Source: Spirosoma luteum DSM 19990 (GTDB lineage: Bacteria; Bacteroidota; Bacteroidia; Cytophagales; Spirosomataceae). Taken from it: a stretch of 64,000 bases of DNA. Positions within the stretch are counted from its first letter, which is position 1. Each line of letters starts with the position of its first letter. The notes beneath the pieces are model-generated. The model was given only the letters and a program-made list of their open reading frames with translations, had not been told where the DNA came from and ran no database searches. The DNA lies in NCBI RefSeq assembly GCF_000374065.1, contig NZ_KB893245.1:434001-498000 (forward strand), given 5' to 3'. Of the stretch, positions 35,927 through 45,136 are shown in pieces. Made by a program: the position numbers and the translations under genes.

Positions 35927-38062
35927 TTACCCCAACCGTAATGTAATCAGCTTTCCTATCGTTTTAGCAATTTCGATTCCCGGATCTACGGATTGCTGTT
36001 TTACCTTACCCTTGCCTTCTACCTGTACCCGAAAGCCACGGTTTTCGAGCAGAAACAGCGCGTCGCGCAGGCTAAGACCCCGCACATCGGGAACCTGGTC
36101 AGGGCGGGTCGGGCGTGATTTCCAGCGTCCGCTGGGTGTGGTTTCAACCCATCCCTCAACAGCGGGTTCGCTTTTGATATGTAAGGCATCGCTAATCGTA
36201 TGCAGATCATCGGCATAGCCCGCCACCATGCTTGTTGTGGATTGCGGCTGCGCGTTGCTGGCTTTCATCGGGGCGTGCATCCGAATATCATACGCCACGA
36301 TTCGGTCGGCTACCGCCTTGAACACGGGGGCGGACACCGCACCGGCATACAGACTACCGCCGTTTTCTCCCTGATGCGGATTATCCACAACGACAATCAT
36401 GCTGTACTTTGGCTTGTCGGCCGGGAAATACCCAATGAATGAGGTGTAATACCGACCACGCTGGTAAAGCCCGCCAATTATTTTCTGGGCTGTTCCCGTT
36501 TTTCCGGCAATTTCGTAATAAGGGTTGTCGATATGTTTGGCTGTTCCGTGCGCTACCACACCCCTTAGCAGTTCGTGGGCTTTCCGAATGGTTTCTTTCG
36601 AGCAGAAGGGTGAGGAGGATACGTAGGGCTTGTTTTCTTCAACCAGTTCATCGGCCAGCTTGATCTGCTTCACCAGCAACGGACGAACCCAGTAGCCGTT
36701 ATTCGCTACCGCGTTATAAAATGTGAGCATCTGTAAGGGCGTCAACTGCATTTCGTAGCCATACGACATAGACGTAATGGAGGCCCGGCTCCAGCCTTTC
36801 ATGTCGGGGTTACGAACAACGGGCATCGCTTCGCCTTTCATACGAATACCGGTTGGCTGCGTTAGATGAAACTGGCTCAGGTACTGGCAATATAATGCAG
36901 GCCGCTGGTAGAAATAGCTGCGCATAAGCAGGTGGGTGCCTATGTTCGACGATTTCTCAAAGACCTCACGAGCGGTAAGCGGGCCTGAGCCGCCCCCATT
37001 GGAATCGGTTATCCAGATGCTATTGTACCGAACCGCGTGGGTGCCTGTCTGTACCATCTGATTTAAAGAAATGGCCTTCTCTTCCATCAGGGCCATCATT
37101 GTAGCCAGTTTGAAGGTCGAGCCAGGGTCATTGCTACCAGCCAGGGCATGATTGAAATTCTCTACGTAGTTTCCAGCCTTGGTACGGGTGAGGTTAGCCA
37201 TTGCCCTGATTTCGCCGGTTGCTACTTCCATCACGATAACGGAGCCTTTAGCCGCCTTGTACTTCTCCAGCGTTTCGTGCAGGGCCGATTCGGCTATATC
37301 CTGGTAGTTGACATCAATGGTGGTGTATAGGTCCATGCCCGGTTCGGGCTTCATATCGGGGCCATCATTAACGGGTTTGCGAACACCCCCCGCCAGAACT
37401 TCTACCAGACCAACGGCATTTCTACCAGCCAGCTCGGGCTGGAAAGAGGCTTCTAGGCCAATTAGACCACGTCCTGTTTTGGCATCGAGGTTGCCAATGG
37501 TACGTTCGGCCATGCGATTGAAGGGGTGATAGCGCTCATAATACGCCCGTAGTACGCCACCCCGGGCATTTACTTTCGATGTTGATCGAAAAAAGGGGGC
37601 TTTGAGCAAAATAGTTCGCTCCTGGAACGTGATTCGCCGGTGGTTTAGCAAAACGTAGCGTCGTTTGTGTTTACGCGCATCCCTGATAACACCGGCATAA
37701 TCGCGGGCAGAACGATCCCGGTAGATCCGGGCGAGTGTTTGGGCGAGGGAATCTACTTTATCCGCGAAGTAAGCCGGTTTGGCCACGGTGGGGTCAATGC
37801 CCACAACGTAAGTAGGTAGCGACGTAGCCAGCAGTCGTCCGTCGTTGGCGTAAATATTTCCCCGCATAGCCCGAATCGTGTCCCGCTGAATAAGGGTAGC
37901 TGCAACGCGCTCCCGCCAGAACTTACCTTTTACGTCCTTATGGAAATATTGCAGGTAAACGAGCCGAACCATCACGCTGACAGCAAGAACAATAACCAGA
38001 TAGAATATATGGTCGGCCCGCTGAATGATGTCCTGCTTGATGTTATTAGTTTGGTTCTTCAT
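35927..38062 (-). CDS. ftsI: Division transpeptidase (PBP3-type) with PASTA domain
   Basis: Cross-links septal peptidoglycan. The 711-residue class B penicillin-binding protein has one N-terminal helix (about 20-38), a PBP dimer domain (about 60-225) and a transpeptidase domain with S315-T-F-K318, the SSN motif at 371-373 and KTG at 521-523. A single PASTA domain closes it (about 650-711, VPDVRGLSLRDALFLL). The ATG at 38062 overlaps the end of the FtsL-like gene by 17 bases. murE follows 83 bases downstream. Confidence 0.95.
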   Translation of the reverse strand: MKNQTNNIKQDIIQRADHIFYLVIVLAVSVMVRLVYLQYFHKDVKGKFWRERVAATLIQRDTIRAMRGNIYANDGRLLATSLPTYVVGIDPTVAKPAYFADKVDSLAQTLARIYRDRSARDYAGVIRDARKHKRRYVLLNHRRITFQERTILLKAPFFRSTSKVNARGGVLRAYYERYHPFNRMAERTIGNLDAKTGRGLIGLEASFQPELAGRNAVGLVEVLAGGVRKPVNDGPDMKPEPGMDLYTTIDVNYQDIAESALHETLEKYKAAKGSVIVMEVATGEIRAMANLTRTKAGNYVENFNHALAGSNDPGSTFKLATMMALMEEKAISLNQMVQTGTHAVRYNSIWITDSNGGGSGPLTAREVFEKSSNIGTHLLMRSYFYQRPALYCQYLSQFHLTQPTGIRMKGEAMPVVRNPDMKGWSRASITSMSYGYEMQLTPLQMLTFYNAVANNGYWVRPLLVKQIKLADELVEENKPYVSSSPFCSKETIRKAHELLRGVVAHGTAKHIDNPYYEIAGKTGTAQKIIGGLYQRGRYYTSFIGYFPADKPKYSMIVVVDNPHQGENGGSLYAGAVSAPVFKAVADRIVAYDIRMHAPMKASNAQPQSTTSMVAGYADDLHTISDALHIKSEPAVEGWVETTPSGRWKSRPTRPDQVPDVRGLSLRDALFLLENRGFRVQVEGKGKVKQQSVDPGIEIAKTIGKLITLRLG

Positions 38063-38465
38063 GGGACTTAACAACAATTTTGTAGGGTGGAGTCTGGCTA
38101 TCGGACAACCCCAATGGGGCTACACGCCGGCTAATCTCGGATTGTTTGCCGCTTTTATCGAAATCTGCCTGCAATACAGTAGCCTGCGAGCGAAGCTCGC
38201 TAACCTGCGCTTTGGTACGCAGGATGCGCCGAAACAATCGTTCTGCGTTGTGATTCAGGCCAATGTACAGGATGAGCAGGAAGGTAACCCACAAAATACG
38301 GTCGATGTGGTAAATAGGCCAGGCGTTGTCTTCCCCAAAAAGACGGTTGAGGGGGATAAGATCGTCTAGCCACGCAGCCAGTCGTAATCGTCGGCGTTCC
38401 CTTTTTCGTTTGATGACTCGTTCTGGAACAACCCGCTCTGGTTTCCGAAAGGTATTTTTAGCCAT
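38046..38465 (-). CDS. FtsL-like cell-division protein
   Basis: A 139-residue bitopic protein: a very basic cytoplasmic N-terminus (about 1-60, KRKRERRRLRL), one membrane helix (about 73-92, ILWVTFLLILYIGL), then a coiled-coil RTKAQVSELRSQATVLQADFD. This is the Bacteroidetes FtsL-like family that sits directly before ftsI. FtsL-type proteins work with FtsB and FtsQ to switch on septal synthesis. mraZ and rsmH, the usual upstream neighbours, are absent. Confidence 0.85.
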   Translation of the reverse strand: MAKNTFRKPERVVPERVIKRKRERRRLRLAAWLDDLIPLNRLFGEDNAWPIYHIDRILWVTFLLILYIGLNHNAERLFRRILRTKAQVSELRSQATVLQADFDKSGKQSEISRRVAPLGLSDSQTPPYKIVVKSHEEPN

Positions 38466-38518
38466 TTTTGGGTAGGATGAGATAGGATTACAAAGTAACA
38501 AAAACATCCTTTCTCCAG

Positions 38519-38555
38519 GTGCCTACTATTAAAGTAAAACTTTAATAGTAGGCAC
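38519..38555. terminator. Long AT-rich inverted repeat after the M28 peptidase gene
   Basis: A perfect 17-bp stem (38519-38535 with 38539-38555) has only an AAA loop and begins one base after the peptidase stop codon. It separates the minus-strand peptidase gene from the division cluster. No U-run follows. Confidence 0.55.
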
Positions 38556-40064
38556 TTACTCCTTCCATCGCCATTCGTTGGCAATCTGCAAAGGCGTACG
38601 TAGTCCCTGCGTGACCAGGTAATCGCGGGTTTGGGTATCGTTTTGCCGTTTTGCCGGAATAGCGTCGGCACTGGCAAGAGCGTAGAGCAGCATGGTCGAG
38701 TACCGAACGGTATTTTTTAATTGTCCGGCATTGACGAGGTTTATCCGGTCACAATTGGCATGGTAGCAGTCGAGCACTTCCTTATCCAGGTGACCGTTCA
38801 TGCCCACTACGGGAACTCCCTGTAGCATAAAGGGTTGGTGGTCGGAGTGTAATCCCGCCTGATTGCGCATGTCGTTGGCAAAGGCTGGTTCAACCTCCTT
38901 CATTGTTTCGCCAATGGCGGTCAGAAAAGGCAACATGGCTGAATGACCAAAGGCATTCAGGCCCGTTGGATCATTGGTCATGTCGAGGTTTAGCATGTAC
39001 CGTACCTGGTCAATCTGTCCGGTCTTCTTTAATTTGTCGACCAGTGCCTTGGAGCCTAGCAGACCCTGTTCTTCACCCATGAAAAGAACGAATTCAACCG
39101 TACGCTTCGGTTTCAATTTAAGGGCTTTAAACGTACGGGCAATGTCCATAACGGCAAAGGAGCCAATACCATTATCAATCGCTCCGGTGGCTAAGTCCCA
39201 GGAATCTAGGTGGCCGCCAACAATGATTTTTTCGTCAGGATAGGTAGAGCCTTTGAGGGTTGCTATCACATTACGAGCGCGTATTTTACGGCTCGTGTTG
39301 GTCATGTCAATCATAGCCTGTAGTCGACCATGTTCTTCCTGCATCCACGAGCGGAGAGCCTCGCCACTTTCGAGAGAAATGCAAACGGATGGAATTGGAA
39401 TGAGTTGACCCGTTACCGAAGCCGTCCCGGTGAGCAACACATTGCCGGGCACCAGATTGACCATAATCACACCCGACGCCCCGTATTGGATAGCCAGGGC
39501 CGTTTTTTCGGAGCGGTGCAGATTACGGGCACCCTTTACCGGAGCTGCCAAACCGATGTTTACCAGTGCTACTTTACCCTTTATTTTGTCCCGGAGGGCG
39601 GCAAAGTCGCCTTCCAGCCCGTTGCCAATGTCCAGGATTTCACCCTTAATGTGGGCCTCTGTTGGCGAGTGCGCCAGGGCTACCACGGGCACATCCCGGA
39701 AATTATCACTCTTTTCCGGTACGATTGATAATGTAACCGTATCCCGCATCCAGGCTTCCACCTCAAATGGCTGGTAACGGACATCTTTAGCCCCGTACCC
39801 ATATGAGGACAATAGATCGAAGGCATACGTTTCGGCGCGAGTTCCATTCGCACTGCCTGTTAGCCGGTGGCCTACCAGATTTGAGGCATCAACCAGCGTT
39901 TCGTACGCACGGCTGTGTTCGCTTACTTCCCTGTTAATACGGGTAAAAGCCTTCTGAAAGGAGTCTTTTTCGGGGTAATAGCCAGTCAATACGGTCAGCG
40001 TACCAGCGGTACCGATACAGAACAGAACGAGCCGAAATTGGGGCACGTAGAATCTCCGGGCCAT
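38556..40064 (-). CDS. Secreted M28 family metallopeptidase
   Basis: A 502-residue zinc exopeptidase resembling carboxypeptidase Q/PGCP. An N-terminal hydrophobic segment (FRLVLFCIGTAGTLTVLTGYY) acts as signal peptide or anchor. A PA-type insert lies around 125-260. The peptidase domain has the zinc-binding VGGHLDSWDLATGAIDNG near residue 275, MGEEQGLLGSKAL with its catalytic Glu pair near 328, and HSDHQPFMLQGVP near 419. It probably degrades peptides in the periplasm. A possible -7 box, TATCTTTA, lies about 35 bases before the ATG. Confidence 0.85.
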   Translation of the reverse strand: MARRFYVPQFRLVLFCIGTAGTLTVLTGYYPEKDSFQKAFTRINREVSEHSRAYETLVDASNLVGHRLTGSANGTRAETYAFDLLSSYGYGAKDVRYQPFEVEAWMRDTVTLSIVPEKSDNFRDVPVVALAHSPTEAHIKGEILDIGNGLEGDFAALRDKIKGKVALVNIGLAAPVKGARNLHRSEKTALAIQYGASGVIMVNLVPGNVLLTGTASVTGQLIPIPSVCISLESGEALRSWMQEEHGRLQAMIDMTNTSRKIRARNVIATLKGSTYPDEKIIVGGHLDSWDLATGAIDNGIGSFAVMDIARTFKALKLKPKRTVEFVLFMGEEQGLLGSKALVDKLKKTGQIDQVRYMLNLDMTNDPTGLNAFGHSAMLPFLTAIGETMKEVEPAFANDMRNQAGLHSDHQPFMLQGVPVVGMNGHLDKEVLDCYHANCDRINLVNAGQLKNTVRYSTMLLYALASADAIPAKRQNDTQTRDYLVTQGLRTPLQIANEWRWKE

Positions 40065-40284
40065 GAATAAGTAATGGTAGTTGTTATTGATTAAAGATAC
40101 GAAAAAGCGTATTTGTTTTTGAATACCAGACAGTAAGACCGCATATTTCTTAAAAGGGTTCGATTTGACCAGTCTTTTTGAGGCAGCTCTACCATTCCCT
40201 TTTGTCTGTAGCGATTAGTTTTTAGGTAACGGTAGCCGCTCAATGACGCGTAATTCGTTTGGTTAGATAAAACGGGCTATCGTT

Positions 40285-40983
40285 TCACTTTATCTGGTCA
40301 GGACCAATCGATACCGTTTGCTGGTGTTTCATTGGTTTCATATACACCGTCTGGCGCCCTGCTAGCCAGTCAGGGTTGATGCCAGCCACCCTAAAAACGC
40401 GGTCCCAGCTGCGCTCATAGCAATGGGCCGCGTCAGGGAATGACGTAGCTACTGCCAGTGCCCGTTCGTAAAATGAAACGGGTTGCCGCAAAACAATGCT
40501 GCGATTCACAACAAATTGAGCACCCAGCACAAACGTGTACTGGTCAGGACCATCCGCTCCGAACAGGGCGAGGTGAAATCCGTTTAAATCAAGTCCCCGG
40601 CCATCCTCATTCTTGCTCCACGGCCGAAAAAGGCGATGCCCCTGCTTATCGTCGGTATCGATTAGGTGGCCGAGCCACCGGAAACCGGTTGAGCTGATGG
40701 CATCGGGATTAGCGACAAATTCGCGCAGGTTTTTTTTGAAATCGTAGGCGTGGTCGAAGGGTTTGCCTTGGCAAAAAATGGTCCATTCGGCCAATGAATT
40801 GTACCGGCTAATGATGTGATGCAGATACGTATGCGCTTCGCGGCCCACATTAGGTACGGGAGTTGCTTTATGCTCGCTTTGCTCGTCAGGCCCTTTGGTA
40901 TAAACGGTGGTTGCCAATCCAGCGGGCAGGTTTCTCAGCCAGTTCAGGTTTTCGGTATAGTGAGCAACGACGAGTTCGGGCAT
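40285..40983 (-). CDS. DUF3431 domain protein
   Basis: A 232-residue protein matching the DUF3431 family: VVAHYTENLNWL at the N-terminus, VPNVGREAHTYLHHII near residues 44-59, TIFCQGKPFDHAYDF near 68-82 and FVLGAQFVVNRSIVL near 150-165. The family looks like a divergent glycosyltransferase-type fold and is often found near sugar genes, though here it is not. No function is established. It is divergent from oligopeptidase B. The 220-base gap to the M28 peptidase (40065-40284) shows no other clear feature. Confidence 0.8.
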   Translation of the reverse strand: MPELVVAHYTENLNWLRNLPAGLATTVYTKGPDEQSEHKATPVPNVGREAHTYLHHIISRYNSLAEWTIFCQGKPFDHAYDFKKNLREFVANPDAISSTGFRWLGHLIDTDDKQGHRLFRPWSKNEDGRGLDLNGFHLALFGADGPDQYTFVLGAQFVVNRSIVLRQPVSFYERALAVATSFPDAAHCYERSWDRVFRVAGINPDWLAGRQTVYMKPMKHQQTVSIGPDQIK

Positions 40984-41115
40984 GATTTCCTGTACGCAGC
41001 AAGGTGCAGTGGAGACAAAGGTCGCGGAGTTCTGCCATTTTCTACACTACCGACGCGTGCAAATAAGGGTTACTTTTACAGAAATTTTCCGGAAAGAAAC
41101 GAGCAGAACTTCATC

Positions 41116-43248
41116 ATGAAACTGATTTGTTCAACGATACTTACTACCCTCACGCTCTACAGCATGACTCAGGCACAAACTCCATCGGCACCAAAAGCGG
41201 CTATCAAGGCTAAGGAACTTATCACCAACGGCAGCAAACGGATCGATAATTATTACTACCTCAACGAACGCGAGAATCCCGAGGTAATCAGCTACCTGAA
41301 CGCCGAAAACGCGTACCTCGAACAAGTGCTGGCTCCTGTTAAAGACCTGCAAGCGAAACTGTTTGAAGAAATGAAAGGGCGCATCAAGCAGCAGGACGAG
41401 TCGGTTCCGTACCGGGAGGGAGGCTATTTTTATTACACTCGCTACGTTACCGGGGGGGAATATCCACTGTACTGCCGTAAAAAAGGCTCGCTGCAAGGTA
41501 CCGAAGAAATTATGTTCGACGGAAACAAGCTGGCGAAAGGGCATAACTACTACCAGCTTGGCGGCTACGAAGTGTCGGATAACGATGAACTGGCCATTTT
41601 TGCGGAGGATACCGTTAGTCGGCGGTTGTATTCCCTGCGGGTGAAAAACTTGAAAACCGGCAAAATTTATCCCGAAATCATCCCGAATACCGAAGCCGGT
41701 AGTTTTGCCTGGGCTACGGATAACAAAACGCTTTTCTACGTCAAAAAAGACCCGCAAACACTGCTGGGTTACCAGGTCTATCGGCATGTGCTGGGAACCG
41801 ACCCCAAAGCCGATGTACTGGTGTACGAAGAAAAAGACAACCAGTTTTACATGGGTCTAAGTCGATCCAAGTCAAAGAAGTATATCGAAATCAGCTCCGA
41901 CCATAACGGCGTATCAACCGAGTTTCAACTGCTGGAAGCCAGTAACCCGATGGGTAAGTTCGTGACGTTTCTGCCCCGTGAAAAGGGGCATGAGTACGAC
42001 ATCGTTCATTATAAAAACAAGTTTTACGTCCGCACTAACTGGAAGGCCGAAAACTTCCGGCTGATGGAAGTGCCCGAAGGTAAAACCACCGACCGAACTG
42101 CCTGGAAGGAAGTAATTGCGCATCGCCCGGATGTGTATCTGGCTAATATGGATGTGTTCGTCAACCACCTGGTTCTCGGCGAACGTAAAGCGGGCCTGAC
42201 CAATATTCGCGTTATCAATCAAAATAGGAACGCCGACGAATACCTCAATTTTGGTGAACCGGCCTATGTGGCTGGTATTGCCTACAATCCTGATTTCAAC
42301 ACGAACGTACTGCGTTACAGCTATTCATCGCTCACCACGCCCAATTCTACCTTCGATTATAATATGGACACGAAGGAGAAAACGCTGAAAAAACAGCAGG
42401 ACGTGCTGGGAGGCTTCGATAAAAACAATTACGTGTCGGAACGGGTCTACGCCACCGCGCGTGATGGCGTGCAGGTACCCGTTTCGCTGGTGTATCGGAA
42501 GGGTACTAAAAAGGATGGTGCGGCTCCGTTGCTGCAATACGCGTACGGCTCCTACGGTTACTCCATGGACCCCGGCTTTAGTTCGACTCGCCTGAGCCTG
42601 CTCGACCGGGGCTTTATCTTCGCCATCGCCCACATCCGGGGTGGTCAGGAAATGGGCCGTCGGTGGTATGAAGATGGGAAGATGCTGAAGAAGAAAAATA
42701 CCTTCAATGACTTCGTTGATGTATCTGAATACCTGATTAAAAACAAGTACACGAGTGCCGACAAACTCTTCGCCATGGGCGGCAGTGCGGGTGGTCTGCT
42801 GATGGGGGCAGTCATCAATCAGGCCCCGCAACTGTACCGGGGCGTGGTGGCAGCTGTACCCTTTGTGGACGTGGTAACGACTATGCTCGACGAAACGATT
42901 CCGCTTACCACCGGCGAATTTGAGGAGTGGGGGAATCCTAAAAATAAGGAGTATTATGACTACATGCTGTCGTACTCGCCTTATGACAATGTGAAGCAGC
43001 AAGCCTACCCGAACCTACTGGTTACCACGGGCCTGCACGATTCGCAGGTACAGTACTGGGAGCCTGCCAAGTGGGTAGCCAAACTCCGCGTCATGAAAAC
43101 GAATACCAACCCCGGCGAGGAAACCCAGTTGCTGCTGCACACCAATATGGAAGCAGGACATGGGGGCGCATCGGGCCGTTTTCAAGCCCTAAAGGAAATT
43201 GCTTTGGAATACGCGTTTATGTTGAATCTGGCAGGAGTGAGAGAGTAG
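41116..43248 (+). CDS. Oligopeptidase B-like S9 peptidase
   Basis: A prolyl-oligopeptidase family serine peptidase, 710 residues, that cleaves short peptides, probably after basic residues. A signal-like N-terminus (MKLICSTILTTLTLYSMTQA) suggests export. The beta-propeller spans about 60-420, then the alpha/beta hydrolase domain has the nucleophile S557 in GGSAGGLLMG and the His H682 in EAGHGGASGR. The acidic partner should be in the VTTGLHDSQVQYW strand near 637. The ATG at 41116 was chosen because the longer open frame upstream lacks family similarity and precedes the signal peptide. Confidence 0.9.
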   Translation: MKLICSTILTTLTLYSMTQAQTPSAPKAAIKAKELITNGSKRIDNYYYLNERENPEVISYLNAENAYLEQVLAPVKDLQAKLFEEMKGRIKQQDESVPYREGGYFYYTRYVTGGEYPLYCRKKGSLQGTEEIMFDGNKLAKGHNYYQLGGYEVSDNDELAIFAEDTVSRRLYSLRVKNLKTGKIYPEIIPNTEAGSFAWATDNKTLFYVKKDPQTLLGYQVYRHVLGTDPKADVLVYEEKDNQFYMGLSRSKSKKYIEISSDHNGVSTEFQLLEASNPMGKFVTFLPREKGHEYDIVHYKNKFYVRTNWKAENFRLMEVPEGKTTDRTAWKEVIAHRPDVYLANMDVFVNHLVLGERKAGLTNIRVINQNRNADEYLNFGEPAYVAGIAYNPDFNTNVLRYSYSSLTTPNSTFDYNMDTKEKTLKKQQDVLGGFDKNNYVSERVYATARDGVQVPVSLVYRKGTKKDGAAPLLQYAYGSYGYSMDPGFSSTRLSLLDRGFIFAIAHIRGGQEMGRRWYEDGKMLKKKNTFNDFVDVSEYLIKNKYTSADKLFAMGGSAGGLLMGAVINQAPQLYRGVVAAVPFVDVVTTMLDETIPLTTGEFEEWGNPKNKEYYDYMLSYSPYDNVKQQAYPNLLVTTGLHDSQVQYWEPAKWVAKLRVMKTNTNPGEETQLLLHTNMEAGHGGASGRFQALKEIALEYAFMLNLAGVRE

Positions 43249-43329
43249 AGGGAAGACGCGAAAATTTACCCGATTTCGATTTGTTTATATGGTCAGTTGT
43301 TTATATTTATTCAACTAAACGGACTGAGT

Positions 43330-43926
43330 ATGAAAACGCTTTTCCTTTTCCTCATAATCCTGCCAGCCAGCGTATGGGCACAGACTGAACCGCTTAAGCC
43401 AATAGAAACTACATCGGAGCCGACCTATCAATACTTCCATCATGGAAACGGATATGGCCTTAGTCAGCGCTATATCTACGACGGTATCGAAGTCAGGCGT
43501 GCCCCGGATCTGGCTCCGTACATAGAGGCTTCCGGCGACAAAAATGCCATTCAGGAATTTCAGCAATACGTTCGCCAACGAAGGTTACGTACAATTATGC
43601 TTGTGGTAGGTGGCTCTACAATGCTACTGGGCGGTATTATTACTACCAGATTAGGTGCTTCCCAGACACTTACGGGTCCGCTCACTGCAACTAGTCTTGG
43701 CGCATTCACAAACGAGGCAAGAAAAACGCATACAACTGCCTTACTGACAGCGGGCGTAGGTTTTGCTATTGCAGCCATCGGAGCGTTAGCTCTTCACCCG
43801 GACTTTCACCTTCGTCGTTCAATACAATATTACAACCGCAGCTTGAAACAGCAGGGTGTTTCCTGGCAGGTAATGCCTTATTCCAGCATTAGCCATTCGG
43901 GCATTGGACTGATGGCACAATTCTGA
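43330..43926 (+). CDS. Hypothetical exported membrane protein
   Basis: A 198-residue protein with a signal peptide (MKTLFLFLIILPASVWAQ) and two hydrophobic helices, about 90-110 (IMLVVGGSTMLLGGIITT) and 138-157 (ALLTAGVGFAIAAIGALAL). An aromatic N-terminal region (YQYFHHGNGYGLSQRYIYDG) follows the signal. The two helices, separated by a Thr-rich loop, suggest a hairpin in a membrane. Family and role are not recognised. Confidence 0.65.
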   Translation: MKTLFLFLIILPASVWAQTEPLKPIETTSEPTYQYFHHGNGYGLSQRYIYDGIEVRRAPDLAPYIEASGDKNAIQEFQQYVRQRRLRTIMLVVGGSTMLLGGIITTRLGASQTLTGPLTATSLGAFTNEARKTHTTALLTAGVGFAIAAIGALALHPDFHLRRSIQYYNRSLKQQGVSWQVMPYSSISHSGIGLMAQF

Positions 43927-43966
43927 CTTTTTTAAACCAATGGGTCTGTACGTCAAACTTTTGGCG

Positions 43967-43974
43967 TAATTTTG
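43967..43974 (+). promoter_or_regulatory. Promoter -7 box of asd
   Basis: TAATTTTG matches the Bacteroidetes -7 consensus. The predicted start near 43979 leaves about 29 bases of leader. The -33 region is not conserved. Confidence 0.55.
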
Positions 43975-44007
43975 CGGGCAATTTCTTAATCAATTGTTCG
44001 TAAAACC

Positions 44008-45000
44008 ATGAAAATTGCCGTTGTTGGCGCTACTGGCCTGGTCGGTAGTGAAATCCTGAAAGTGCTGGAGGAACGAAACTTCCCCGTGTCCGAACTTATT
44101 CCTGTTGCTTCCGAGCGGTCGGTTGGTAAACAGGTTGCGTTCAAGGGTAAGTCGTACTCAATCGTAAGCTTTGAGGATGCCATTGCTGCCAAACCAGCCA
44201 TTGCGATTTTTTCGGCCGGGGGAGGCACCTCACTGGAACTGGCCCCGAAGTTTGCCGAAGCGGGTATTACGGTGGTCGACAACTCGTCGGCCTGGCGGAT
44301 GGACCCAACCAAAAAACTGGTTGTTCCGGAAATAAATGCCAATACACTAACGCCCGAAGACAAGATTATTGCCAACCCTAATTGCTCGACCATTCAGATG
44401 GTCGTCGCCCTGAAACCCCTGCACGACAAATATAAAATCAAACGTGTAGTGGTATCGACATACCAATCCGTGACGGGTACGGGCAAGGCAGCTGTCGACC
44501 AGCTTTTCGCCGAACGTGCCGGTAATACGGATGCGCCGAAAGTGTATCCGCACCCCATCGATCTCAACGTGCTGCCCCATATCGACGTTTTCCTCGATAA
44601 CGGTTATACGAAAGAGGAGATGAAGATGGTGAATGAGACCAAGAAGATAATGGGCGACGATTCGATTCAGGTAACCGCTACTACGGTCCGTATTCCAACG
44701 ATCGGTGGTCACTCGGAAGCCGTGAACATCGAATTTGAAAATGAGTTTGAACTACCGGATGTCGTTGATTTGCTGAGCAAAGCCGAAGGTGTTATTGTGC
44801 AGGACGACCCGGCTAATAAAATTTACCCCATGCCACTGACGGCCCACGGTAGAGACGAAGTCTTCGTCGGCCGTATTCGTCGTGACGAAAGCCAGCCCAA
44901 AACGCTGAATATGTGGATTGTGGCCGATAACCTCCGCAAAGGAGCGGCCACCAACGCCGTGCAAATTGCCGAGTACTTAATGAAGCATAAACTGGTGTAA
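44008..45000 (+). CDS. asd: Aspartate-semialdehyde dehydrogenase
   Basis: Makes aspartate semialdehyde from aspartyl phosphate, the branch point to lysine/diaminopimelate, threonine and methionine. It has 330 residues. The NADP loop is VGATGLVGSEIL at 6-17; the nucleophile is C126 in NPNCSTIQM; RIPTIGGHSEAVNIE near 229 carries the catalytic His. The gene has its own promoter and terminator, so it appears to be monocistronic. Confidence 0.96.
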   Translation: MKIAVVGATGLVGSEILKVLEERNFPVSELIPVASERSVGKQVAFKGKSYSIVSFEDAIAAKPAIAIFSAGGGTSLELAPKFAEAGITVVDNSSAWRMDPTKKLVVPEINANTLTPEDKIIANPNCSTIQMVVALKPLHDKYKIKRVVVSTYQSVTGTGKAAVDQLFAERAGNTDAPKVYPHPIDLNVLPHIDVFLDNGYTKEEMKMVNETKKIMGDDSIQVTATTVRIPTIGGHSEAVNIEFENEFELPDVVDLLSKAEGVIVQDDPANKIYPMPLTAHGRDEVFVGRIRRDESQPKTLNMWIVADNLRKGAATNAVQIAEYLMKHKLV

Positions 45001-45021
45001 ACAGCACTTACGTTGATTTTT

Positions 45022-45062
45022 AGCGTGTATTTGACTTGTTGAGTCAAGTACACGCTTTTTTT
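45022..45062 (+). terminator. Intrinsic terminator of asd
   Basis: AGCGTGTATTTGAC (45022-45035) pairs with GTCAAGTACACGCT (45043-45056), 14 bp with one G-U, followed by a run of T to 45062. Confidence 0.85.
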
Positions 45063-45136
45063 ATTGAGAAAGCGCAACGTAGGGTTTGCTTAACATTTCA
45101 TGTCAACAGCGGGTTTGAAGGCAAAATAGTCCCTGT

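Noticed and set aside
41131..41787. Antisense open frames inside oligopeptidase B (also 42325-43002)
   Set aside because: Shadows of a conserved sense gene with intact catalytic residues.
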